From positions 62,001 to 126,000 of the IMG/VR virus record IMGVR_UViG_3300025466_000012: a DNA stretch of 64,000 bases; one strand, written 5' to 3'. The position numbers and the translations under genes were made by a program. Positions 49,142 through 58,844 of the stretch are shown here, piece after piece. Every line of letters starts with the position of its first letter. Positions within the stretch are counted from its first letter, which is position 1. Source of the stretch: a virus. The notes below the pieces were generated by a model. That model was not told the DNA's origin and did no database searches. It saw only the letters and a list, made by a program, of their open reading frames with translations.

Positions 49142-49369
49142 ATGTACAAAAGTGACGTTACCGAATATGACACCCGACATGGTGGACCTTGGGACCGTGG
49201 AAGTGCAGATTCCTGGTACGATAGACCGTTTGATCCGCACTACTATCAGGCCGGTACTGGTGTCAGCGAACGAGTAGAATTGGCCGACATGACCGCAGAA
49301 GAGATTGTTGCATACTCGGCCGGTTACAACTGGAATGAAACCCACGGTAGCAAAAAGGATTGGGCGTAA
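49142..49369 (+). CDS. Small conserved phage protein (RHGGPxDRGSAD family)
   Basis: 75 residues with the recurring motif DTRHGGPWDRGSADSWYDR and EEIVAYSAGYNWNE, a small protein widespread in T4-like and other phages, without assigned function. Ribosome site AAGGAG; the stop overlaps the next ATG (TAATG). Confidence 0.75.
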   Translation: MYKSDVTEYDTRHGGPWDRGSADSWYDRPFDPHYYQAGTGVSERVELADMTAEEIVAYSAGYNWNETHGSKKDWA

Positions 49370-49749
49370 TGAAGATACTTGAAGAAATCACAGTATGGGA
49401 TCAAGAATATGATGTACCCAATCATGTGTACTTTGTGAACGACAGCAAGGACAAGATGTTTGCTTATGTGGCATCGGGCTCGGTCCGGGTGCAAGAGTTC
49501 AAGCAACCCATCCGATTCAGCACCAGCCGTCGCAAGTTCAAGGAAGTTGAAAATCGTTGGAACTTTATGCTTGAGGAAGAGAAACCAGTAGAGTCCACGG
49601 GCAAAGAGTATCGTGTGCCCGGATCACAAGGTGCTGTTTATACTGTGACTGACGATCGGGGTAGCTGGACCTGCACCTGCCCAGTTGCGAAATGGCAACG
49701 GAGAGAGTGCAAACATATCGTTCAATTAAAAGCCGTATCGACCCTTTAA
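49369..49749 (+). CDS. SWIM zinc-finger protein
   Basis: 126 residues. The C terminus GSWTCTCPVAKWQRRECKHIVQLK is a SWIM zinc finger (CxC...CxH), which usually mediates DNA or protein binding. The N-terminal ~80 residues (HVYFVNDSKDKMFAYVASGS) form an unassigned domain. The start is the ATG of the TAATG overlap. Convergent with the last fibre gene, 24-base overlap. Confidence 0.78.
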   Translation: MKILEEITVWDQEYDVPNHVYFVNDSKDKMFAYVASGSVRVQEFKQPIRFSTSRRKFKEVENRWNFMLEEEKPVESTGKEYRVPGSQGAVYTVTDDRGSWTCTCPVAKWQRRECKHIVQLKAVSTL

Positions 49750-50442
49750 GGAATTGTAGTCTTGTTGTATTTGGTCTGCTGTTAGGGCACGACCATACAC
49801 GGCTACAACGGGAATGTCACCATACCAGTAGTTGTCGCCATAGGCCACATTTTCGTTGCCATTGCTGACCCATTGACTAAATGCTATTGAGTTGGTTCCT
49901 ACAGGTTGACCGTTAAGGTAATAAGTTACCAAACCACCGGTAGTCTGTGTAACTGCGGCAACGAACCATTGATTGGTAGTGATAGACAAGTTGTTGCTGA
50001 ATCCACCACCGCCTCCAGCACTCCAATGTATTTGATAAACACCTGCGCTAGGACTGTAAATATAGGTATTAAAGTTTCTAGTTCCTGCGGCTGTGCCAAA
50101 CATACAGCGGAAAGTGCCGGCGGTAATAGCAGTTAGTCTGGCCACAATGAATACAGTTTTACCTGTGTAGGTTTGATTGTATTTGGCTGTGGGCGTTCCA
50201 GCATATTGAGTGCCAGCACCATTGAAAGAGAAGTAGCTGTTTGCACCACTGCTGACGAATGTAGGACTGCCTACCAAGGTAGCATTGTTGGTATTGGTAG
50301 ACAAGTCAGTCCAAGTAGTTCCCGAACCAGAATAACTAGCGGCCTGCCCAGCATCTAGATATAGCAAGGCACCGTTGCTATTAAACGATGAGTCATAAAC
50401 CGTAAATCCTTGTATGTTGGTGCCTTGAATAATTGTTGTCAT
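49726..50442 (-). CDS. LamG/concanavalin-like virion protein I
   Basis: 238 residues. ALLYLDAGQAASYSGSGTTW and TDLSTNTNNATLVG open a laminin-G/concanavalin-A-type jelly roll. FSFNGAGTQYAG and YYLNGQPVGTN are family strands, and it ends in TADQIQQDYNSLKGRYGF. These domains bind glycans in fibre proteins. It is a paralogue of the gene just upstream (same N- and C-terminal patterns), the last of the fibre operon. Confidence 0.78.
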   Translation of the reverse strand: MTTIIQGTNIQGFTVYDSSFNSNGALLYLDAGQAASYSGSGTTWTDLSTNTNNATLVGSPTFVSSGANSYFSFNGAGTQYAGTPTAKYNQTYTGKTVFIVARLTAITAGTFRCMFGTAAGTRNFNTYIYSPSAGVYQIHWSAGGGGGFSNNLSITTNQWFVAAVTQTTGGLVTYYLNGQPVGTNSIAFSQWVSNGNENVAYGDNYWYGDIPVVAVYGRALTADQIQQDYNSLKGRYGF

Positions 50443-51158
50443 ACCCCAAACCGTCCCTTCAACCCATAGTAGTTTTGTTGAATTTGTTCTAAGGTAAGTT
50501 TAGTATTATACAACTCTAAATTGGCCACATAGCCCCAGGGTTGATCTGCGGAACCTTGTATGTTGCCCCAGGCATAGTGATACTGCCCTGATACCGATTT
50601 AAATACCGGTTGACCAACCAGTTGACCATTGATGTAGAATACTTGTCCTGCGGCATCGCCTATTGTGGCAAACTGTGCCCAAACATCACCATAGGCTGAC
50701 ATGTTGTAGGTTGAGCTGTTGAACCCGGTGAGTGTGGCGTTGTCCCACATGCCCAAGATATTGGTCCCGGTGTTGACAATAATAGCATGTCCACCGTTGG
50801 GTCGGCTGCCGTTGGCTTGATAACCTCTTAAAAGAGTTCTGTAACCAGTTGTGGTGGATCTTACACGCACCCAACTGATGTAGGTAAATGCTGTGGGTAT
50901 CTGTATGTCGACTGAATTGGCGGTAATAACTTGTCCAGTAGCAGAGCAGTTGAAACATTTAACACCACTCAACACAGTGTAGAGGTTGCTGTTGCTGAGA
51001 GTATGAGTGTAGCCATTGCCCGACAGGTCATTGAGCGTGGTGCCTGTGCCTGAATAACTTGAACTATTGTTAGCATCAAGATACAGCACTAAACCAGTGG
51101 GCATGACCCCACCATCTACAACTCTTGTTCCTCGGAGTGTTACGCCTTGAACAATCAT
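50439..51158 (-). CDS. LamG/concanavalin-like virion protein II
   Basis: 239 residues with the same architecture as its neighbour: LVLYLDANNSSSYSGTGTTL, NDLSGNGYTHTLSN, VFYINGQLVGQPVF and LTLEQIQQNYYGLKGRFGV. It starts MIVQGVTLRGTRVVDGG, comparable with MTTIIQGTNIQGFTVYD next door, so the pair arose by duplication and then diverged strongly. Probable receptor-binding or virion surface decoration. Confidence 0.78.
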   Translation of the reverse strand: MIVQGVTLRGTRVVDGGVMPTGLVLYLDANNSSSYSGTGTTLNDLSGNGYTHTLSNSNLYTVLSGVKCFNCSATGQVITANSVDIQIPTAFTYISWVRVRSTTTGYRTLLRGYQANGSRPNGGHAIIVNTGTNILGMWDNATLTGFNSSTYNMSAYGDVWAQFATIGDAAGQVFYINGQLVGQPVFKSVSGQYHYAWGNIQGSADQPWGYVANLELYNTKLTLEQIQQNYYGLKGRFGV

Positions 51159-51159
51159 A

Positions 51160-52404
51160 TTAACCTAGGAACGCCACTGACCAGTTGTCGTTGCCATCAA
51201 AAATAAGTGAACCAACAGTTACTTTAAGTGTAAGTGTGTCTCCTGCCGCCAGTTTTGATACCGTGCCAACACCAAAATGATTAATACTAGGGTTGGCACC
51301 TGATTCCCACATGACTTGATTTACATTACCTGACCCATAGTTTTTGATAACAATGGCCTGTGCGCTTGGTGAAGTATTATTTGCCACACGGCAAACAAGA
51401 TTTAATTGATATAGACCAGCCACGGGTGCGGTAAACACCCCTGTTGACGAATTCAAGTAACCGCCTTGATTGTAATCCACTGCCCAGTTGTTGCCGTTTA
51501 GAATGCCTGTGCCGTTGGTTGTAGTGCTCCAGATTGATGAACTATTGCCATACACACGGAATGCTGGCAAGTTTGGAATTTTGACGCCGCCCGAGCCAGA
51601 TACAGTAACATTGCCGGCAACACTTACTGTATTGCCAAACTGTGCCGGAGTGATGTTTGTAACTATCAACTGTCCGGTGCCGTTTGGATCAACGGTAATA
51701 TTACCATTTGTGACGCTGGTCATTGTGGTGTTGGCACTGAACACCAAATCCCCGTTTGTGGGCAGGGTTACGTTGCCGGTGTTGTCAAAAGTCCAAGTAT
51801 ATGATCCAGCAACTATGCCTACGTTGGCCTGTGCTCCAACCACGTTGCCAGCAATTGAAATGTTTCCAATTAGGTTACCGGCTGTAATATTACCACTAGT
51901 AGAAATAGTATTGCTACCGTATGCAGCCAAGAAAGTAGCCACGTTTGAGTTGCCGTATGTTGCTGGTAGGCCAGTTAACTGACTACCGTTACCAAAGATA
52001 TAAGCACCTGTGATATTGCCGGCAGAACTGATTACGGATTGTGAGTTGGCCAATAGAATATCGCCACCAGTTGGAACGGTCAAGTTACCAGTGTTGTCAA
52101 AGGTCCAGGTATAGCTACCGGCTACTAGTTGAACATTTGGACTTGTTCCTGTTACGTTACCTGTGATGCTAATATTACCAATCAAGTTACCGGCTGTAAT
52201 ATTACCACTAGTAGAAATAGTATTGCTACCGTATGCGGCCAAGAAAGTAGCCACGTTTGCGTTGCCATAGCTTGCGGCAATACCGGTCAGTTGCGATCCG
52301 TTACCCAGTATGTAATTGCCTGAAACGTTGCCAGTGGTAGAAACCACCGTGTTACTAATTACATTGTTAGCCTTGATGTTTATGTACGAACTTAGATCAG
52401 CCAT
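51160..52404 (-). CDS. Modular tail-fibre protein with C1q-like C terminus
   Basis: 414 residues. The N-terminal ~250 residues are two near-identical 104-residue repeats (ATFLAAYGSNTISTSGNITA, GSYTWTFDNTGN). The C-terminal domain (PAFRVYGNSS, GGYLNSSTGVFTAPVAGLYQ, LAAGDTLTLKVTVGS) has the pattern of a C1q/TNF-like trimeric head, a common receptor-binding fold in fibres. It shares the ILGNGSQLTGI module with the two larger fibre genes upstream. Confidence 0.8.
   Translation of the reverse strand: MADLSSYINIKANNVISNTVVSTTGNVSGNYILGNGSQLTGIAASYGNANVATFLAAYGSNTISTSGNITAGNLIGNISITGNVTGTSPNVQLVAGSYTWTFDNTGNLTVPTGGDILLANSQSVISSAGNITGAYIFGNGSQLTGLPATYGNSNVATFLAAYGSNTISTSGNITAGNLIGNISIAGNVVGAQANVGIVAGSYTWTFDNTGNVTLPTNGDLVFSANTTMTSVTNGNITVDPNGTGQLIVTNITPAQFGNTVSVAGNVTVSGSGGVKIPNLPAFRVYGNSSSIWSTTTNGTGILNGNNWAVDYNQGGYLNSSTGVFTAPVAGLYQLNLVCRVANNTSPSAQAIVIKNYGSGNVNQVMWESGANPSINHFGVGTVSKLAAGDTLTLKVTVGSLIFDGNDNWSVAFLG
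51874..52236 (-). repeat. 312-bp direct repeat inside the fibre gene
   Basis: A 51-base stretch at 51874-51924 recurs exactly at 52186-52236, and similarity extends well beyond on both sides. The 312-base period equals 104 codons, so unequal recombination would add or remove whole modules in frame. Confidence 0.8.
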
Positions 52405-52416
52405 TTGTTTTCCTCG

Positions 52417-54984
52417 TTACCCTGCGTTGTATGTGCGCCATGTTGAGCCATTATAGAACAGGCCAAAGCTCTGGTTGTTTGTGCTGACTGTCATGTTACC
52501 GGTTGCACCCATTATGGTGCGACCATTTGGATTGACAACCAAGTTGTTTGTGGCAAAGGCGCCGCCTGCATCGGCAAAGAATATGGCACCACCGGTTGCT
52601 GGGCTGGCCGGTAGTGTGGCTGTGACCGAGTTGCTCACAGTGTTGACTCCGTATCTATTGCCGGTTGTGGCTGCAAAATTGTTGCTTTGTATAGTAAATG
52701 CGGCTTCACCGGCACTGGCCTGTATGCCAGTCAACTGACTACCGTTACCCAAGATATAGTTACCGGTGATGTTTCCAACTGCACTGATACCAGTCTTGGA
52801 AAATTCTGCCACAATATTGGCTGTGTTGCTACCATCGGCTATGATCCGCACCACACCGTTGGCTTCGTTGGTACCAATCACCAAGTTACCGGTCTGACCA
52901 TTTCCGGTGCCTTGTACATACATATAGCCATCATTGGAGTTTAACGAACTGCCAAGACTGTTGTATGATCCAGGAACATAGCTGCCACCTGCAATACCCA
53001 TGTCAATAAAGTGAATGGTGTCTGACCCGTTGTCGGCTGTGGCAATATAGTCCGTGGTTGACGCGATCCCAGGATCGATATTTTGGAAATTGATCTGGCT
53101 GTAACTGTTGGCATTGCCAGAAAACTGTGCGACCACGTTGCTTGGCAAATGTGTGAACAATTGGATACCAGCATACAAAGCATTGTCGCCGCTCTGGGCA
53201 TTACCAGTCAATGAAGCCACACCAGTCAGGAATCCGCTGGCTGTTATATTGCCTGCGGCCGACACATTGCCAGGCAAAGTGGTATTACCATCAAATCCAA
53301 AGATCCAGTTGCTACCATCTACTTCGAGTCCGGTCCCCACAGTGCCAAATGCTGTGCTGAACCGATAGCTCTGTCCGGCCTGGAAGACTCCACCAGTAAT
53401 AACAATGGTGCTGGTTCCTTGATCTTGCGAAGCCACCGTAGCATTGACTACACCGGGTCCGTTGACCTTGTAACCAACCAGGTTGATGTTGTAGTTGAGA
53501 TACGGGAAAGTGCCAGTAGAACTGTTGACTCCGGATGTGTTTGTGTCGGTTTGTGTGATAGCGGCATCACCAAAGTTCGAACTGTTTGGCAGTGTCAAGT
53601 TACCGCTGGTGCCAAAAGTCCAGGTCGGTCCGTTAGTGTTGATCACGATGTTACCGCTTGGAGATGTCACATTGGCCCAGCTGAATCCGTTTATGATGTA
53701 GCTGGAATTGCCACCGCTACCGCCTCCTGGTCCAGCTACAGCCAAGAATCTGATCTGTACCACGTCACCATTGTAAGGCGCTGTGCTAAAGGTTATACTG
53801 TTGCCGGCAACATCATAGTCAACGTCGGGAGTTTGTGTAATACCGTTTATGGTCACCAACACAGTATTGGCCGTGGCCGATTGCAACAAAGTAAATGTGT
53901 TGGCAACATTGTTGCCTTCTACAGTTTGATTGATTATGCTGGTAGGTGGAATGATACCAGTCAAGTAATAGCCGTTACCATAGTAATATCCAGCAGAGAT
54001 GTTGCCGGTGGTGCTAATGGTGTTGGAGCCGAAATCAGACAAGAAAGCAGCCACATCTGAATTGCCATAGTTTCCGCCCAAGGACACCTGTGTACCGTTG
54101 GCATAATACACATCAAAAGTGTTGCCTGATAGATTCAAGTTGCCGGCCAATGACAAATTACCATCAGTGCCAAAACTCCATTCATTACCGGCGATACCAA
54201 TGACCAAATTGCCATCGGTTGTGGCTATGTTGGCATAGCTGTTGCCGTTGAAAATCTTGTTTGAACTGGCATTGATACCGGTCAACTGTGATCCATTACC
54301 AAAATAGTAATTGGCGGCAACATTGCCGGTCACATTGACCACCCCGGTGCCGTTGGCAGTGAGAGTGACATTGCCGTTGGCCAATGTGCTTGTGATGGTA
54401 TTGCCGTTGATTTTTAAATTGCCAATGACAGTATTGCCCGGCAGGTTGGTGACACCTTTGAGTCCAATGTATCTGTAGCCCGAGACATAAATCACATTAC
54501 CTGAGGTAAGACTAGCCGGTATGGTATTGCCAATAAAGTTTAACAGTCCGGCTTGGTTGTCAAAAAAGTATTCACCAGTGCCGCCGGATCCAGCAGCAAA
54601 CAATTGAGTACCAGTGGACTGTATATTGGCCGCACCAGGTGGCCCGGCATAGACCTTGACCAACCAGGTGCTTCCAAATTCAGACGGAATCCAATCGGTC
54701 AATCCGGTCAACCAGGTAGGATTCACTCCACCAATCAGGCCCACTGTAGGGTCGGCTGTACACTGTACACTGCTTCCGCCCAGATAACTTTGTGTGATAC
54801 CACTCACAGTCTGAGCTGTAGCTGGAATTTGATCACTCTGTGTCCATACTATGTCACCGGCCAACAAGGGTGGGCTGGCTATGCTTTCGTTGCTGGGTGC
54901 CTTGGGCGGATTGGTGTCGGTCTTGGCCACACCAAATAATTTTTTAACTAATAGATCAATGTATTGTGCTTGTGATATTGCCAT
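52417..54984 (-). CDS. Large modular tail-fibre protein, 855 aa
   Basis: N-terminal attachment domain (QAQYIDLLVKKLFGVAKTDT, PPLLAGDIVWTQSDQIPAT) followed by repeated fibre modules such as YFGNGSQLTGINASSNKIF, WSFGTDGNLSLAGNLNLSGN and YILGNGSQLTGIQAS. The end is FGLFYNGSTWRTYNAG. Gly/Asn/Thr-rich beta-structure without Cys in the shaft suits a long trimeric fibre. Modules are shared with both neighbours. Confidence 0.82.
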   Translation of the reverse strand: MAISQAQYIDLLVKKLFGVAKTDTNPPKAPSNESIASPPLLAGDIVWTQSDQIPATAQTVSGITQSYLGGSSVQCTADPTVGLIGGVNPTWLTGLTDWIPSEFGSTWLVKVYAGPPGAANIQSTGTQLFAAGSGGTGEYFFDNQAGLLNFIGNTIPASLTSGNVIYVSGYRYIGLKGVTNLPGNTVIGNLKINGNTITSTLANGNVTLTANGTGVVNVTGNVAANYYFGNGSQLTGINASSNKIFNGNSYANIATTDGNLVIGIAGNEWSFGTDGNLSLAGNLNLSGNTFDVYYANGTQVSLGGNYGNSDVAAFLSDFGSNTISTTGNISAGYYYGNGYYLTGIIPPTSIINQTVEGNNVANTFTLLQSATANTVLVTINGITQTPDVDYDVAGNSITFSTAPYNGDVVQIRFLAVAGPGGGSGGNSSYIINGFSWANVTSPSGNIVINTNGPTWTFGTSGNLTLPNSSNFGDAAITQTDTNTSGVNSSTGTFPYLNYNINLVGYKVNGPGVVNATVASQDQGTSTIVITGGVFQAGQSYRFSTAFGTVGTGLEVDGSNWIFGFDGNTTLPGNVSAAGNITASGFLTGVASLTGNAQSGDNALYAGIQLFTHLPSNVVAQFSGNANSYSQINFQNIDPGIASTTDYIATADNGSDTIHFIDMGIAGGSYVPGSYNSLGSSLNSNDGYMYVQGTGNGQTGNLVIGTNEANGVVRIIADGSNTANIVAEFSKTGISAVGNITGNYILGNGSQLTGIQASAGEAAFTIQSNNFAATTGNRYGVNTVSNSVTATLPASPATGGAIFFADAGGAFATNNLVVNPNGRTIMGATGNMTVSTNNQSFGLFYNGSTWRTYNAG

Positions 54985-54985
54985 A

Positions 54986-57900
54986 TTATGGAGCCGCCTG
55001 TATATTTAATGCAGTTACTGACTGCCCAGATGTGAGTAAGATCCTTACATAAATTTCGTTGTTGGTAGCACTGCTGCTACTGACTGTACCAAAGGTACAA
55101 GTATATATTTTGCTCACGTTGCTTTGAGCTGTATTGGGCACAACTGCTCCGCCCGACGCACAACCATTTGAACCATTGCCACCGGCTCCTATGTTGGCAC
55201 CCGGAACACCTGCTCCGGCATAGTTCTGTGTCATGTCCAACCATCCGTTTAGTGTGCTGGTGCTGTCAATTTGGCTACCTGGCAGGGCCACCCACATGCC
55301 GGCCACTGTGCCCAGATATCTGATGGCAAACTGGCTGACCGGTGTCCGGGTGAACTTGAATGTAAAGTATTGGTTGGCCCCTTGGCTGCTGAGATTTGGA
55401 CCTGCTGGCAAATATCCTGACGAATAGTTGGTGGTGTCATATTTGAGCACACCGGCCGAACCTGATCCAACTACCACAGCATCATAGGTCTGTAATGGGC
55501 CTGTTTGGCTGTTGAACTGTGCTTCGCTACCGGTATAGGTCGGAGTGTTCGTGCTTCCAGGGTTTACAATACGATAGCCCACTGCCGAACCTGAGCCGGT
55601 AGTATTGGCCGCGATCACGATGTTGCCTTCGTCAATGGCTGTGACATTGCCGGTCTTGTACAGTACTGTACCGCTTGGTGTAAATGTATTGGTCGTAGCG
55701 TTGTAACTGTTGGTCACTGTGACAGTAGGTCCTGAAGCACTGCTACCAAATCCGGAAATTATGGCCGCTGTGGTGTTGGCAGTGGCGTTACCAGAACTGA
55801 CCAGATAATTTTGTGACAGCGGTGTGGTTATGTTGGCAGCCGCATAAGTGACCGTGGCCGGAGCCGCAAACGCACCGCCGGCTGTGGTAGCACTGGTAAG
55901 ATTGTTGCTGTCCGGATACATGTTGGCACTGAGACGATTGACCTGAAATCCAATGTTGAAGTTGGTACCGTTGTTGTAGTGTGGTATAGTGCTAGAATAG
56001 GTCAGGCTAGGGCTAGCACAGGCCACAAACGTGGTCGAACTGAACTGTGGTGCTGCCGCAGTACTTGCGTCATAGTACCAGTAAGGCGTATTGGTATTGC
56101 CGGCCACATTGTCGCTCAAATAAACTTCGTTCCAGCCCGATGGAGCACCGTTGCCGCTGATGGCCGAACTAAACACATACCAGAAACCGGCCGTGATTGA
56201 TGAATTGGCAGAATGATAATCGTAATTGTTGGTGACTACCAGATTTCCTCCGTAAGTGCCATTGGCACTTGGCGAAGCACTGGTGTAAAATGAAGCATTG
56301 CCTACCGCGGCTCCGTTGCGATACGCAGTGAGCGTGCCCGAATCACCAGGGCCAGTATTGCCGATGGTGTTGGTTGTGTAAATGGAATTTCTTACAGCAG
56401 ACACAGTGGTTCCGGCCGATACAGCCTTGTTGCCGGTGGCGGTGTTGTCGGGTTGAGTAAATCCTGAACACATGCGAGCCGGTGTGGTTGACATGGTCAA
56501 GGTCAAGCTATTTCCACCTGGGAAGTTGGGTGGTGATGCTGGTACCAGTTTGCCCAACACATAGTTCAATTCGGCTATGCCATTGGTGACACTGGTGTCG
56601 GTTGTCAAAGTGACAGCGTTGCTGACCAAGTTGCCGGCTGTGGGTGTGCCCATCTGTATGCCGGTGGCTCCACCATTGGTGTTGGCCAATATAACCAAGC
56701 CTGTACCAGGCGGTTGCAAATAGATGTTGGCATTGGCCACGTTGCTGCTGATTGTAGTGTTGCTGAAAGTGATATTGCCAGTGTTGCCGCTGACAATACC
56801 GGTCAACTGACTGCCGTTACCTAAAATATAGTTGCCTGATATGTTGCCTACTGCACTCACAAACGAAACATTGCTGATTGAAAAGCCTTGACCATCAAGA
56901 TTGGCTGTCAAGTTGCCATCAAAATAACCGGTAGTACCCTGGATGCCTTGCACGCCGGTAGTGCCCTGTACTCCTTGGATACCTGTGGCGCCTTGTACGC
57001 CTTGTGTGCCTTGAGCTCCATCCACGCCTTGTATGCCTTGAGCACCTGTGGCACCTTGAGCACCTGTGGTTCCTTGAGCACCATCATTACCGGTAGTGCC
57101 TTGAGCACCTGTGGTTCCTTGAGTACCAGTAGCGCCTTGTAGTCCAGTGGTTCCTTGTGCACCTGTGGCGCCCTGTGTGCCTGTTGTGCCCTGAGGTCCT
57201 TGTATTTGTCCGACATTGGTCCAGAGACCTCCTTCGTAGACCCATAAATTTCCAGTGTCTCGTGCTATGACTCCATCGCCGGCTACTGCACCTGGGAATG
57301 CCGCATTCAATGTGGCCTGTGGATCAACTCCTACTGTAGGCACACTGCCGATAATAGCAACACTGGTACCATTGGTACCTTGGACACCTTGTGTACCGGT
57401 AGTGCCCTGTGCACCTGTGGTTCCTTGAGCTCCTGTAGTGCCTTGTATGCCCTGTGCTCCATCAACTCCTTGAATACCTGTCGTGCCTTGTGCTCCATCG
57501 TTCCCGGTAACACCCTGGATGCCTTGCGTGCCGGTAGCGCCTTGTACGCCTTGAATGCCGGTAGCGCCTTGCACGCCGTCAACTCCCTGTGCACCGGTAG
57601 CACCTTGTATGCCTTGTGTGCCTGTGGTGCCTTGAGCTCCGTTGTTGCCAGTGGCACCTTGAGACCCGTCTACACCCTGGATGCCGGTGGTGCCTTGTAT
57701 GCCTGTTGTGCCTTGTGTGCCAGTAGCACCTTGGATTCCGCTGTTGTATGGTGATCCGTTAGCATAGTTGATTGATACTTCTGAGTTTCCAGGCAGTACC
57801 AAATTGCCTGCCGAATTAAACACCCAACTGTGGCTGTTGATATTGATTTCTAAATTGCTATTTGGGTCAGCTATGTTGGCATAACTGGCGCCATTGAAAA

Positions 57901-58819
57901 TCTTGTTTGAACTGGCGTTGATTCCGGTCAACTGACTGCCGTTACCGAGCAGATACAAAGCAGAAATATTGCCAGTGGCACTGATATTGGCCGAGCTGTT
58001 TATATCTCCGGGTGCAGTCAAATTACCACTAGTATCAAAATTCCAAACAGCAGAATTTCCTGCGTTTACATACACATTGCCATTGGCTACCGGTATTGAT
58101 ACATTACTGGCACCATTGCTGATCGAGTTAGTGTTTACATTTAGTCCAGTCAATAGACTGCCATTACCTATGAAGTAATCACCGGTGACATTGCCCACAG
58201 CACTGATGTATCCGCCAGCTTGGATATTACCAGAAACGCTGATATTGTTGACACTGATGTTGCCGCCTTTGTAGTCGATATACTGAGCATAAACAGTGGC
58301 CCAGCGTCGAGTGGGACTGCCCAGATTACGAACATTGGAGATATCGGGCAAGATGTTCACGTTGCTGACCACATTGCCGATACCATTGGGTGCCAGCACC
58401 AGATTGCCATTGGTATTCAAGGTGCGAATGGTATTGTCGGCTATCTGAATGTTTGAACCAACCGGACCGGCTGCGTAGATCTGATCAAAGTTGTGATTGA
58501 CCTTGGTAAAGGCCACGTCCAAGGGATCGCCAGGCGGCACTGTGTTGATGATATACTGCCCGGCACTGTCAAACGTCACGGTCATCGTGCCCGAACCGTT
58601 GGCCAGGGGATAAATGGCTCCACCCGGCAAGCTGGTGATCTGTATCTGGTTGCTGCTGATGGTATTGCCGATATAGTAGGTAGCGTTGGCCGTGATGTTT
58701 CCAAATGTGTTACCAGTAAAAACTATGGGCAGGCCCACCACCATGTTGGCGATATTGGCCATGACCACGCTGTTGGTGTTGGCGTAGGTGTTTGAAGCGG
58801 TTGTAGAATACGAACTCAT
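54986..58819 (-). CDS. Very large tail-fibre protein with collagen-like repeats, 1277 aa
   Basis: Largest gene of the window. The N-terminal ~370 residues contain fibre modules (YFIGNGSLLTGLNVNTNSIS, YLLGNGSQLTGINASSNKIF). Then two Gly-X-Y collagen-like blocks (built from GIQGATGTQG / GAQGTTG units) flank a short globular insert (NLWVYEGGLWTNVGQ, resembling a carbohydrate-binding strand pair). More modules and a ~550-residue Ser/Thr/Asn-rich receptor-type region follow. It starts the five-gene minus-strand fibre operon, with a late octamer 26 bases upstream and AAGGAACCC before the ATG. Confidence 0.85.
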   Translation of the reverse strand: MSSYSTTASNTYANTNSVVMANIANMVVGLPIVFTGNTFGNITANATYYIGNTISSNQIQITSLPGGAIYPLANGSGTMTVTFDSAGQYIINTVPPGDPLDVAFTKVNHNFDQIYAAGPVGSNIQIADNTIRTLNTNGNLVLAPNGIGNVVSNVNILPDISNVRNLGSPTRRWATVYAQYIDYKGGNISVNNISVSGNIQAGGYISAVGNVTGDYFIGNGSLLTGLNVNTNSISNGASNVSIPVANGNVYVNAGNSAVWNFDTSGNLTAPGDINSSANISATGNISALYLLGNGSQLTGINASSNKIFNGASYANIADPNSNLEININSHSWVFNSAGNLVLPGNSEVSINYANGSPYNSGIQGATGTQGTTGIQGTTGIQGVDGSQGATGNNGAQGTTGTQGIQGATGAQGVDGVQGATGIQGVQGATGTQGIQGVTGNDGAQGTTGIQGVDGAQGIQGTTGAQGTTGAQGTTGTQGVQGTNGTSVAIIGSVPTVGVDPQATLNAAFPGAVAGDGVIARDTGNLWVYEGGLWTNVGQIQGPQGTTGTQGATGAQGTTGLQGATGTQGTTGAQGTTGNDGAQGTTGAQGATGAQGIQGVDGAQGTQGVQGATGIQGVQGTTGVQGIQGTTGYFDGNLTANLDGQGFSISNVSFVSAVGNISGNYILGNGSQLTGIVSGNTGNITFSNTTISSNVANANIYLQPPGTGLVILANTNGGATGIQMGTPTAGNLVSNAVTLTTDTSVTNGIAELNYVLGKLVPASPPNFPGGNSLTLTMSTTPARMCSGFTQPDNTATGNKAVSAGTTVSAVRNSIYTTNTIGNTGPGDSGTLTAYRNGAAVGNASFYTSASPSANGTYGGNLVVTNNYDYHSANSSITAGFWYVFSSAISGNGAPSGWNEVYLSDNVAGNTNTPYWYYDASTAAAPQFSSTTFVACASPSLTYSSTIPHYNNGTNFNIGFQVNRLSANMYPDSNNLTSATTAGGAFAAPATVTYAAANITTPLSQNYLVSSGNATANTTAAIISGFGSSASGPTVTVTNSYNATTNTFTPSGTVLYKTGNVTAIDEGNIVIAANTTGSGSAVGYRIVNPGSTNTPTYTGSEAQFNSQTGPLQTYDAVVVGSGSAGVLKYDTTNYSSGYLPAGPNLSSQGANQYFTFKFTRTPVSQFAIRYLGTVAGMWVALPGSQIDSTSTLNGWLDMTQNYAGAGVPGANIGAGGNGSNGCASGGAVVPNTAQSNVSKIYTCTFGTVSSSSATNNEIYVRILLTSGQSVTALNIQAAP
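56935..57740 (-). repeat. Collagen-like Gly-X-Y coding repeats (two blocks)
   Basis: On the minus strand the bases encode GxQGxxG triplets with many GTQG, ATG and TTG units. The two blocks are about 57373-57740 and 56935-57203, separated by about 170 bases of non-repeat sequence. The high similarity of the units makes length change by slippage likely. Confidence 0.85.
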
Positions 58820-58844
58820 TGGGTTCCTTGTTAGCCTTTTTAGT

